A DNA stretch of 32,542 bases, from positions 1 through 32,542 of the forward strand of contig JAHDEX010000006.1 in NCBI GenBank assembly GCA_020628545.1, read 5' to 3'. A program made the position numbers and the translations under genes. Shown in pieces: positions 1-7,941 of this stretch. The stretch's first letter is position 1. Each line of letters begins with the position of its first letter. The notes under the pieces were generated by a model. The model saw nothing but the letters and a program-made list of their open reading frames with translations. It searched no databases and was not told where the DNA came from. This DNA comes from Paracoccaceae bacterium (GTDB taxonomy: Bacteria; Pseudomonadota; Alphaproteobacteria; Rhodobacterales; Rhodobacteraceae).

Positions 1-188
1 TGCACGGTGCGATTGCGGCCGGCAAACACCATTGCACCACCAGCGAGTGCGCCCCAAAGAAGCGACAGCAGGATGCTTGGCCGGAACGGGTCACCGGTGG
101 CGAAGGACATCGCGACGGCGACGGTGACGGACAGAACGACCATCCAGAGCGCCCCAAGTGCGGGGCCTGTGAAATACCCTTGGCGCAT
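1..188 (-). CDS. Partial membrane protein, next gene of the sugar ABC operon
   Basis: This reading frame starts at an ATG whose A is also the last base of the TGA of the upstream permease gene (TGATG overlap), which implies translational coupling. It is open for all 62 codons to the window edge. The visible N-terminus begins MRQGYFTGPALGAL and contains two hydrophobic stretches (about residues 9-28 and 38-56) joined by a short polar loop, ending in a basic segment (GRNRT). It is therefore an integral inner-membrane protein. Position after a MalF-type permease suggests either the second (MalG-type) permease with an unusual N-terminal extension or a small accessory membrane protein. The part that would carry the EAA loop lies outside the window, so the family cannot be decided. 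Confidence 0.6.
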   Translation of the reverse strand, partial: MRQGYFTGPALGALWMVVLSVTVAVAMSFATGDPFRPSILLSLLWGALAGGAMVFAGRNRTV

Positions 189-1432
189 CACAAGCCCTCC
201 TCTTGGCTGATGTACTTCAAGAAGAAGAGCGAGAACGTGAGCAAGCAGCCAAAGATGACCACCGCCACAGCAGCACCCGCCCCGATGTTCGAAATCGCAA
301 AGGCCTGTTCGTAAACGTTCACTGTTAGGGTGCGCGTCCCAGCATTACCGCCGGTGAGCAGGAAGATGTCGTCAAACTTGTTGAACGTCCAAATGAAGCG
401 GAGCAGGAAGAGAACGGACAGGATCCCCAGAAGCTGCGGCACACTTAGGTACCAGAACTGCTGGAAGGGTGAAGCGCCGTCCATATCTGCGGCCTCATAC
501 ATGTCGGTGTCGATGCTTTGCATCCTGGCGAGGATGAACAGGAACGAGAGCGGGAAGTAGCGCCAGATCTCAAACACCGTCACCATGATCAGTGCGAGGG
601 GGCGTTCGCCGAAGAAGTTGATCGCCTCCTCCGTCACACCCATCTGGATCAGCAAAGCGTTCGCCGAGCCCGAGAATGGGTCGAACAGGATCAACCAGGC
701 AAAGGCCACCGCGATGATGGGGGCAACGTAAGGGAAGAGGTACAGGCCCCGCAGGATGCCCTGCCCTCTGAATGATTTGTTGAGTAGGAGCGCCGCAAAG
801 AGGCCGACGAGCAAGGCACCGATGGTACCGAAGACCGTGTAGAAGAGCGTGACCCACAAGACTTCAAAGAACTCATCGCCGTTGAAGATCCGGGCGAAGT
901 TTTCGAGGGTGAAGGTGCTGTTGGTGAGCACGTTGGATGATGCGCCGGTTGTCGTCGCGTCGCTGTCCTGGGGCCGCAGTCCGTTGTCGAGGTAGGCCTG
1001 TTCGATGGTCACCGGGATTGTCAACGTATCGCGTGTACCAGGCTCCCAATCGCCAAGGTCGCAAAGCAGATCGCGCCCTGTCAGTTCACATCGAACGTCC
1101 AGGTCGCCGACAACAAGCCCCTCCGGGATCGTATCGGCAAAGGTGACTCCGGTGATCGGTTGGTCCTGCGAAGAGTTTCGCAACCGGTAGCGGATCGTGG
1201 CTTCATCGCCCACGGCCTCTGCATCGCCACGGATGTCTTCACGTAGCACAACTTCTGGGGCGCGTAGGTCTGCCAGTTGAACTGGTTTGACTGAGATCCA
1301 GAAAATCGCAAGCAATGGGAGAACAACAACCAATGCCACTGCTGAAATCGTGGGGAACAACAAGCCCCAAGCCAATTGCGCTTCGCGTTTGGCCAAAGGT
1401 CCTCTGCCGACTGGCGGCCCAAGCTCTGCCAT
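188..1432 (-). CDS. Sugar ABC transporter permease (MalF type) with a DUF11-like periplasmic insertion
   Basis: Inner-membrane permease subunit of a carbohydrate importer. Residues 21-48 form the first membrane helix. The transport core is at about 190-410, with an EAA loop (MYEAADMDGAS, near residue 311) that should contact the ATPase. Between helix 1 and the core lie about 140 extra residues. Within them, residues 75-145 resemble a DUF11/Ig-like repeat: a TIRYRLRN strand, TGVTFADTIPEGL, two cysteines at C115 and C124 that could form a disulfide, DLGDWEPG, and a final LTIPVTIEQ strand. At 414 residues the protein is about 100 longer than usual AglF/UgpA permeases. A GGGAG ribosome site lies 8 nt before the ATG. 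It follows the binding-protein gene and overlaps the next gene by one base. The transported sugar is not known; an alpha-glucoside is a guess from the general operon layout. Confidence 0.85.
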   Translation of the reverse strand: MAELGPPVGRGPLAKREAQLAWGLLFPTISAVALVVVLPLLAIFWISVKPVQLADLRAPEVVLREDIRGDAEAVGDEATIRYRLRNSSQDQPITGVTFADTIPEGLVVGDLDVRCELTGRDLLCDLGDWEPGTRDTLTIPVTIEQAYLDNGLRPQDSDATTTGASSNVLTNSTFTLENFARIFNGDEFFEVLWVTLFYTVFGTIGALLVGLFAALLLNKSFRGQGILRGLYLFPYVAPIIAVAFAWLILFDPFSGSANALLIQMGVTEEAINFFGERPLALIMVTVFEIWRYFPLSFLFILARMQSIDTDMYEAADMDGASPFQQFWYLSVPQLLGILSVLFLLRFIWTFNKFDDIFLLTGGNAGTRTLTVNVYEQAFAISNIGAGAAVAVVIFGCLLTFSLFFLKYISQEEGL

Positions 1433-1470
1433 GTCACCACTCCCGGAGTGTGAATTTCAAAGGTTAAGGT

Positions 1471-1493
1471 GGGGCGCCCCGCATAGGCGCCCC
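1471..1493 (-). other. Stem-loop between binding-protein and permease genes
   Basis: A perfect 8-bp inverted repeat, GGGGCGCC and GGCGCCCC, with a 7-nt loop, sits in the 76-nt gap between the binding-protein and permease genes. No U-run follows in the direction of transcription, so it does not look like a full terminator. Hairpins here commonly protect the 3' end of the abundant binding-protein mRNA. That role is inferred. Confidence 0.55.
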
Positions 1494-1508
1494 AGATTTG
1501 CGTGCGGC

Positions 1509-2861
1509 TTACTGTACGCCAGCGATTGCTGTGTTCAGTTCAGCCACGGTTGCGGCTGCATCGCGCTCGCCATCAATGAACTCGCGCACGAGACGGTTGA
1601 TCACCTGGCTGTTGATGATCTTGGATGCTGCGGACAGCTGACCATCACCGACACCCCAACGCTGTGCCACATCCAGACCACCCACGATTTCTTCGATCAT
1701 GCTGGCTTCATAAAGATCGCCGAGTGGCGCTTTACGATCTACGCCGACGTCGAGCGTCGCCCAAAGATCAGAGAATTCGCTTGGGTTCTCGGCGGTGCCA
1801 CGACGTACCGGAAACTTGCCCTCTGGCGCGATGGCGAGTGTGGACCCGTAGCCTTCGTTCATGGAGTACTGAACGAACTCCATCGCCGCATCGGTGGATG
1901 CGTCGGATGTGATGCCGAAGTAACGGACGTCACCCCAAGCTGCCCCGTCTGGGTTTGATGGACCTGCGAAGTTGGTCACAACGCCAGTGGCTGCTGCCAG
2001 ATCACGCGATGTTGGATCATCGTTGATGGTTGGCGGGGCGCTGTCACGCAGACCGGCCAGTTCATCGAGGATGAACGGAGACCAGATGATCATTGCCGCA
2101 TTGCCAGAGAAGTAGAGTGTGCGGGACTGATCCCAGAACAGGTCACCTGGAGGGGACGCTTCTGCGATTGCCTTGTAGAACTCCAGCACTTCGATCGTCG
2201 CTGCTTCGTCGAGTGCTTGGACACCGTCTGGGCCCACAGGGGACACGCCGTTGGCGAGGAAGACATGCTCCAGCACCTGGCTCATGAAGTTTTCGTCGAC
2301 CTTGGTTGCAGCAACGAAGCCGTACATTTCAGGTGGGTTATGCAGTGCTTCAACAGCGGCGAGCACGTTCGCGTAGGAGTTTGGTGGCTCCAGGCCTTTC
2401 TCAGCAAAGAGATCCGCGCGGTAGACGAGCATCTGCGTCCAACCGTCCACTGGGACAGAAGCGTAGCCGTCTGCGGTCGCCGCCATGCCAAGTGCACCCG
2501 GTGCAAAAGTGTCTGCGCCCAGCGCTTCGATCACGTCGGTTGCAGCGTCAGTATCCAAGATGCCGGCTTCGGCCCAAGGCGCTGCGTACTGCAGTGTGTG
2601 GTAGATCACGTCTGGCAGATCGCCCGCAGCGAAAGCCGCTGTGGCGCGTGTGCCCAGATCGTTCTCGGACACTGGAATGACCTCAACCGTGTGACCGGTT
2701 GCTGCCGCGAAGTCTGCGGCCATCGCCTCTTGCCGTGCAAGACGCTCTGGCTGCTCTTCCGTTGTCCAGAAGCGCAGATCTTCGGCCTGCACGCCCGTTG
2801 CGGCGACGGCCAGAACCATCGCAGCGCCTGAGCGCAAGATCGAGTTAAGTGACAGTTTCAT
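1509..2861 (-). CDS. Sugar ABC transporter substrate-binding protein
   Basis: Periplasmic solute-binding protein of family 1 that delivers a sugar to the permease encoded next. The chosen ATG gives 450 residues and is preceded by a strong GGGAGG site; a longer frame exists upstream but it overlaps the LacI gene. The N-terminus is a clear signal peptide (basic MKLSLNSILR, hydrophobic core, cut after GVQA). The mature protein starts DLRFWTTEEQ, followed by VEVIPVSEND and DLPDVIYH, typical of the first lobe of these proteins. YFGITSDA and FPVRRGTAE fit the later part of the fold. It lies 28 nt downstream of the LacI regulator and upstream of the permease. The ligand cannot be read from the sequence; an oligosaccharide or alpha-glucoside is plausible. 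Confidence 0.85.
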   Translation of the reverse strand: MKLSLNSILRSGAAMVLAVAATGVQAEDLRFWTTEEQPERLARQEAMAADFAAATGHTVEVIPVSENDLGTRATAAFAAGDLPDVIYHTLQYAAPWAEAGILDTDAATDVIEALGADTFAPGALGMAATADGYASVPVDGWTQMLVYRADLFAEKGLEPPNSYANVLAAVEALHNPPEMYGFVAATKVDENFMSQVLEHVFLANGVSPVGPDGVQALDEAATIEVLEFYKAIAEASPPGDLFWDQSRTLYFSGNAAMIIWSPFILDELAGLRDSAPPTINDDPTSRDLAAATGVVTNFAGPSNPDGAAWGDVRYFGITSDASTDAAMEFVQYSMNEGYGSTLAIAPEGKFPVRRGTAENPSEFSDLWATLDVGVDRKAPLGDLYEASMIEEIVGGLDVAQRWGVGDGQLSAASKIINSQVINRLVREFIDGERDAAATVAELNTAIAGVQ

Positions 2862-2889
2862 CGTTTTCCTCCCTTTCGAAAAAACGTCT

Positions 2890-3960
2890 TTAGGACGGTA
2901 CGGCCTGTCTGGCCGGACCAATTGAACCGCGGTCGACAAATGTCGCCGCTGTTGTTTCGCGCAAGTTTTCGGACGCTTCACCGCGAATGCGGCGGATAAG
3001 CAAAGAAGCCAGCCGCATACCTGCGTCGCGATTGTCAACGATGAACGTCGATAGTGGTGGAACTGCATGGCTACCTTCGGGAATGCCATCATACCCGGTC
3101 ACAGAGATGTCTTTACCAACTGCAAAACCGCGACGGGCCGCAGCGCGGTAAACGCCCAAGGCGGCATGGTCGACGGCACACACGATGGCGGTCGGTGGCT
3201 CTTTCAGGTCAAAAAGCCGATCAGCCGCGGCTTCGCCCTCGTCGGTGCGTACGGCATCTTCGATGATAAGCTCCGGATCAATTTGCAAACCTGCATCGGC
3301 CAAGCCGGCCAAATAGCCTTCGCGACGCAAACGTGCGTACTCATAGATCAGGCCACCATTTACGAACGCGATCCGCTCGTGACCAAGGGCAACGAGGCGC
3401 TGCACCGACTCGCGCATCGAGTCTTCGCCGCGAATATCAAACCACGCGCAATTGGTAGGGTTCTCGGGTCTGCCGTAAAGAACGAAGGGAACGTTGGCCT
3501 CGGTCAGTTGCGCCACCCGATTGTCGTTCACGAGGGCCCGGGGCAGGATAAAGCCATCCGCCTTGCCATCCCGGTTAAGCGTATTAAACGTTTCCGTCAG
3601 ATGCATTCCGCTGTCGGCCGAGGCCACGGTGAGAGTGTATCCATCGGTGCTCGCTCCAGCCGACAAACCAGCAAGGAATTCGGCCAAAAACGGGCGCATC
3701 GCATCGTGATCGGCAAGCTGCAGAACAAACCCGAGCGAGCGCGTTTTGCCAGTACGGATCGCCTGCGCCGAACTCAGCGGCTGATAGTTCAGCTTCTTCG
3801 CCATCCGTTCCACCCGAACCCGTGTTGCGTCGGCAATATCCGGGTATCCGTTGAGGGCGCGCGACACCGTCGACTTGGTCATATCAAGCGCCGCAGCGAC
3901 GTCACTGATCGTGACGCGCGGCGCAGTATTTCCCCTGACCATCACTGACGGACGACTCAT
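2890..3960 (-). CDS. LacI-family transcriptional regulator of the sugar ABC operon
   Basis: DNA-binding repressor of 356 residues. The LacI helix-turn-helix and hinge lie at about residues 16-62 (VTISDVAAALDMTKSTVSRA, then YPDIAD and KKLNYQP). A periplasmic-binding-protein-like effector domain follows, with LGHERIAFVNG and ISVTGYDGIPE as recognisable family segments. A GGGGAGG ribosome site precedes the ATG. It is the first gene of the operon, only 28 nt before the binding-protein gene. An 18-bp palindrome 31 bp upstream of its start is the likely operator, so it probably represses itself and the transporter until the sugar is present. The effector is unknown. Confidence 0.9.
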   Translation of the reverse strand: MSRPSVMVRGNTAPRVTISDVAAALDMTKSTVSRALNGYPDIADATRVRVERMAKKLNYQPLSSAQAIRTGKTRSLGFVLQLADHDAMRPFLAEFLAGLSAGASTDGYTLTVASADSGMHLTETFNTLNRDGKADGFILPRALVNDNRVAQLTEANVPFVLYGRPENPTNCAWFDIRGEDSMRESVQRLVALGHERIAFVNGGLIYEYARLRREGYLAGLADAGLQIDPELIIEDAVRTDEGEAAADRLFDLKEPPTAIVCAVDHAALGVYRAAARRGFAVGKDISVTGYDGIPEGSHAVPPLSTFIVDNRDAGMRLASLLIRRIRGEASENLRETTAATFVDRGSIGPARQAVPS

Positions 3961-3990
3961 TGCATTCCTCCCCTTGCGTCAACGGTCGGG

Positions 3991-4008
3991 GCCGAAACCG
4001 GTTTCGGC
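3991..4008. promoter_or_regulatory. LacI-family operator palindrome
   Basis: The sequence GCCGAAACCGGTTTCGGC is a perfect 18-bp palindrome with a central CG, the form typical of LacI/GalR-family operators. It lies 31 bp upstream of the lacI-type start codon, where binding would block transcription of the whole regulator-transporter operon. Binding by the neighbouring repressor is inferred from position and symmetry. Confidence 0.75.
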
Positions 4009-4086
4009 AAGCGTTTTTTTTATTTTTTGCCGCAGCAACTGCAAGAGCCCTATTTTTACAAGGCAAAACACATTGTGCGCAGGCAA

Positions 4087-4115
4087 GAAAAAACCCCCGC
4101 CACAAGGGCGGGGGG
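4087..4115 (-). terminator. Rho-independent terminator of ccrM
   Basis: Read on the minus strand this is an 8-bp GC stem (CCCCCGCC with GGCGGGGG), a 5-nt loop and a run of six T. It lies about 70 nt after the ccrM stop codon and separates ccrM from the LacI operon transcribed in the same direction. Confidence 0.85.
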
Positions 4116-4184
4116 TAAGTTTGTGCTTGTGGTCTCCTTGCTGCCAAGAAGGGGCCACAGGCACCGGCGGTATTTCATTGTGCG

Positions 4185-5408
<1,224 letters not shown>

Positions 5409-6038
5409 TTAGTTTTCTTCTTGCCACAACATCTTGTGTACTGGAGCGAAGGTACGTCGATGATGTTGAGTAACACCGTGGCTTTTTAGTCCCGCTTTAT
5501 GTTCTTTCGTGGGATAGCCCATATTGCGGTCCCAGCCGTACCCGGGGTGCTGTTGCGCCAGCGACAACATCAGCCGGTCGCGCCACACTTTCGCCACAAT
5601 TGAGGCGGCAGCGATAGACAATGACCGCGTATCGCCTTTGATTATTGCCGATGCGGGAACATTGAGGCCGCGCGGCACCTTGCTGCCATCAACCAGGACG
5701 AAATCAGCCGGCGTATTCAAACCACTGACTGCGCGCACCATCGCAAGATAGGAGGCCTGCAGAATATTCACCTCTTCGATTTCGCGCACGCTTGCCTCCC
5801 CGATCGAGACATCCGCAACTTCTTGCAGAATATCATACAGCCCTTCGCGCCGCTTCACGCTCATCTGTTTGCTGTCATTCAGACCGTCAGGAATATTGCC
5901 CGGGTCGAGGACGACGGCTGCGGCGACAACCGGACCTGCAAGTGGCCCGCGCCCGACTTCGTCGACACCAGCGATGCGGGTGTAGCCGTTCGCTTGTGCG
6001 TCCACTTCAAAGTCAAAAGTCGGAAACGTCTTGGTCAT
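5409..6038 (-). CDS. rnhB: Ribonuclease HII
   Basis: Endonuclease that nicks RNA in RNA-DNA hybrids and starts removal of misincorporated ribonucleotides. The N-terminal GVDEVGRGPLAGPV motif carries the catalytic Asp-Glu pair, and LNDSKQMSVKRRE, VDGSKVPRG and SIAAASIVAKVWRD are the other conserved blocks. The C-terminal HPGYGWDRNMGYPTKEH is also typical. The start is placed at the ATG giving MTKTFPTFDFE, by family appearance; an ATG 15 nt upstream is possible and neither has a clear ribosome site. At about 209 residues it is full length. It is the gene upstream of ccrM, with which it may be co-transcribed. Confidence 0.93.
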   Translation of the reverse strand: MTKTFPTFDFEVDAQANGYTRIAGVDEVGRGPLAGPVVAAAVVLDPGNIPDGLNDSKQMSVKRREGLYDILQEVADVSIGEASVREIEEVNILQASYLAMVRAVSGLNTPADFVLVDGSKVPRGLNVPASAIIKGDTRSLSIAAASIVAKVWRDRLMLSLAQQHPGYGWDRNMGYPTKEHKAGLKSHGVTQHHRRTFAPVHKMLWQEEN

Positions 6039-6083
6039 AGGGTTTGAAACCATCGCGGAGGCGGGCGTTCAACCCAAAATGTC

Positions 6084-6115
6084 GGGGGCAAGCGCAACTC
6101 CCGCCGCTTGCCCCC
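6084..6115. other. Perfect 11-bp stem-loop between rnhB and the upstream gene
   Basis: GGGGGCAAGCG and CGCTTGCCCCC form a perfect 11-bp inverted repeat around a 10-nt loop. It lies in the 262-nt gap between the exported-protein gene and rnhB, both on the minus strand. On that strand it is followed by CGACATTTT, a weak U-tract, so it may end transcription of the upstream gene. No gene was found in this gap. Confidence 0.5.
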
Positions 6116-6237
6116 TGCGACGCATCTGGTGCCATGACCGTCACCTGTTGATGCGCCAACCCTGGTTTCTTCTTGCTTCAAATACCTCGTCGCCGAAGGC
6201 GTCCCGCATTCTCCGCACGCGCACCATCTGCGGGACG

Positions 6238-6267
6238 AAAAAAAAGTGGTGTGCGCCCGAAGGGCGC
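6238..6267 (-). terminator. Possible terminator after the small exported-protein gene
   Basis: A 6-bp stem (GCGCCC and GGGCGC, loop TTC on the minus strand) lies 34 nt past the stop codon and is followed, after 7 nt, by eight T. The gap between stem and T-run makes it imperfect; the stronger hairpin further downstream may be the real end. Confidence 0.35.
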
Positions 6268-6300
6268 TCCGCTGGATCAAACCTACAGAGCGCCAGAAAA

Positions 6301-6810
6301 TCAGTTCCAGCGGCGGTCGGACTGGTAGCCGAAGTCCCGCAGGCACGCAGCGTCGTAGCCGCGACGGCTCCCATCGCGTCCACCGATGCGGACCTGGCAC
6401 TGGCGCGGCAGCGTATGCGCATCGCGGTAGCGGCGCTCGAGGCAGCGGGCGCCAAAGACGCCTTGGTGGCGCCCGTTGGACAATTCAACCCGGCGGAAGC
6501 ATCGGCCCGGAACGAGATCGACATGGCGGCGGTTGGATTGGCCCCAACCTTGCTGGATCCGCCCATGCGACTGTCCACCGTGGACCTGGCGGGTATTGCG
6601 ATCATGCGATTGACCTCTGTTTTCACGCGAGGATCTAGCTTTGCGTTCTTGGTCTTGCTGGTTCTTGATCGCGAGCGCGATGCCGCCCACAGCGAGCAAC
6701 CCGAGGATCGTGCGCTGCATCTCGGTGTTATTGGTTTGTGCGTGCACAGGTGCAGCTGGCACAAGGATCAGGGACAAGGCGGTAAGGCCGGCGGTCAGTG
6801 TCTTCATCAT
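6301..6810 (-). CDS. Small exported Cys-containing protein of unknown function
   Basis: A 169-residue protein with a Sec signal peptide (MMKTLTAGLTALSLILVPAAPVHA, cut before QTNN). A second hydrophobic stretch (MQRTILGLLAVGGIALAI) follows shortly, so the protein may be membrane-anchored. After a polar Gln/Arg-rich linker, the last 70 residues hold four evenly spaced Cys segments (PGRCFRR, GARCLERRY, LPRQCQVRI, DAACLRDFGY), suggesting two disulfides in the periplasm. I recall similar C-termini in small unnamed Rhodobacteraceae proteins, but know of no function. The double ATG start has a GGAG site 7 nt upstream; a longer frame to 6846 exists but lacks the signal-peptide form. Confidence 0.65.
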   Translation of the reverse strand: MMKTLTAGLTALSLILVPAAPVHAQTNNTEMQRTILGLLAVGGIALAIKNQQDQERKARSSRENRGQSHDRNTRQVHGGQSHGRIQQGWGQSNRRHVDLVPGRCFRRVELSNGRHQGVFGARCLERRYRDAHTLPRQCQVRIGGRDGSRRGYDAACLRDFGYQSDRRWN

Positions 6811-6942
6811 GGCGATGCTCCAGAGGTTGAATACGGTCTGATCCAATGTTGGGTTCGGCCCTATGTGTCGCTCAATATCCGGGGATGGTTATCGGATACG
6901 CCGCGCGGTATTCTGGAAAGATATTGTATAGCAGGCGGCACG

Positions 6943-7242
6943 ATGGCATCTCTCAAGGTCATGAAAACCCTTCTTTCTTCCTTCGGTGCCTTGTGCATCA
7001 TGGCGAGTGCAGCGCACGCGGCCTGTTATGCCGATTACAAGGCCAAACAGGATAATCCCTTGCGGCTGCATTACGGCGTGGCAGAGGTGCGCGGTGAGTG
7101 CACGTCCAGAAACGCGCAATCGCAGCTTGCTGATCGGCTTTCGTCCGCCGGTTGGGAACTTTTGAACATCGTCAGCGTGTTTGATGATGGACAGTTGGAT
7201 GACAAGAAGGACAGCGCCGGTGAATACTTCCTCCGCTTCTGA
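6943..7242 (+). CDS. Small exported protein of unknown function
   Basis: A protein of 99 residues with a signal peptide (MKTLLSSFGALCIMASAAHA) and a mature part starting ACYADYKAKQDNPLRLHYGV. Two cysteines (CYADY and GECTS) could pair in the periplasm. The C-terminus GWELLNIVSVFDD and SAGEYFLRF looks conserved in style with small Rhodobacteraceae proteins, but I know of no function. The start could instead be the ATG at 6961, which gives a cleaner signal peptide but has no well-placed ribosome site. It is divergent from the exported Cys protein and overlaps the next gene by 23 nt, so those two are probably co-transcribed. Confidence 0.65.
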   Translation: MASLKVMKTLLSSFGALCIMASAAHAACYADYKAKQDNPLRLHYGVAEVRGECTSRNAQSQLADRLSSAGWELLNIVSVFDDGQLDDKKDSAGEYFLRF

Positions 7243-7918
7243 AACCCGCGAGATCAGCAGCAGGTTGATCGTGGCCGGGATTGTCGGGATCGTGGTTATC
7301 CTTGCCGCTGCCGCCATCCTGTTGTTCATCAATTTGCCGGATGCCAACGCATTCAATATGCGGGTGGAGCGGTTATTCGTTGAAAATGACGATCTGACAG
7401 GCAACGCAGAGATCAAGCTGTTAGAAATCCTTGCGCAGTCCGGCACCGCATTTTCCGATACACTGTCGTCTTATCGCTTTGTGATCTTCGTGTTGCTGGT
7501 CTTTGCGACTGCCCTGTTGATTGCGGCCGTCGCGTTTCTTGTCCTTCTTATTGCATTGAACCGCCGTATGGGCCGGATTGAGCGGAAGGGGATTGAGGTC
7601 AACTCACTCGCGATCCATCGCGATCAGAAGGCCGTGTACCTAAATGACTTTGAGTTCAAGTTGACCGATGCCGCGATTGAGACGTTATCGGTTCTTGCCG
7701 AAGCCCGGATGGATGATGAGGTGCTCTCTGGCGCCGAGATTGAGAGCGTCATCTCGGGTCGCAGTGCCGCTGATTGTGATGAGGCCGCAGGGGCGACGCG
7801 GATCAAACGTTTGCGGGATACGTTGGGCAACCAGATGATCAGCGAACTGCTGGTCAAGAACATCGCCCGAAAAGGCTACATGCTGGCAATTGATAAGGAC
7901 GTGATCCGGATGGAATGA
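7220..7918 (+). CDS. Membrane protein with a C-terminal OmpR-type winged-helix domain
   Basis: Unrecognised protein of about 232 residues. Two membrane helices are evident: LIVAGIVGIVVILAAAAILLF near the N-terminus, and a second beginning FVIFVLLVFATALL and ending VLLIALNRR. They enclose a short extracytoplasmic loop with FVENDDLTGNAEIKLLEIL. The cytoplasmic C-terminal 105 residues read like an OmpR/PhoB winged helix: hairpin LAIHRDQKAVYLNDFEFKLT, helix AAIETLSVLAE, recognition-helix part ATRIKRLRDTLG, and wing IARKGYMLAID. A membrane-tethered DNA-binding protein is implied, with the order reversed relative to ToxR/CadC, where the winged helix is N-terminal. The start is placed at GTG 7220, which has AAGGA 8 nt upstream; ATGs at 7184, 7187 and 7199 are alternatives. 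Confidence 0.6.
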   Translation: MNTSSASETREISSRLIVAGIVGIVVILAAAAILLFINLPDANAFNMRVERLFVENDDLTGNAEIKLLEILAQSGTAFSDTLSSYRFVIFVLLVFATALLIAAVAFLVLLIALNRRMGRIERKGIEVNSLAIHRDQKAVYLNDFEFKLTDAAIETLSVLAEARMDDEVLSGAEIESVISGRSAADCDEAAGATRIKRLRDTLGNQMISELLVKNIARKGYMLAIDKDVIRME

Positions 7919-7941
7919 GCAACGTTCTGCTATTGCGGGAC

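Noticed and set aside
2862..3092. In-frame N-terminal extension of the binding-protein gene
   Set aside because: It overlaps the LacI gene, and the ATG at 2861 has a strong ribosome site and begins a proper signal peptide.
6031..6942. Long plus-strand open frame leading into the small exported protein
   Set aside because: It runs antisense across the exported Cys-protein gene, has no ribosome site or family features, and the real gene begins with a signal peptide at 6943 or 6961.
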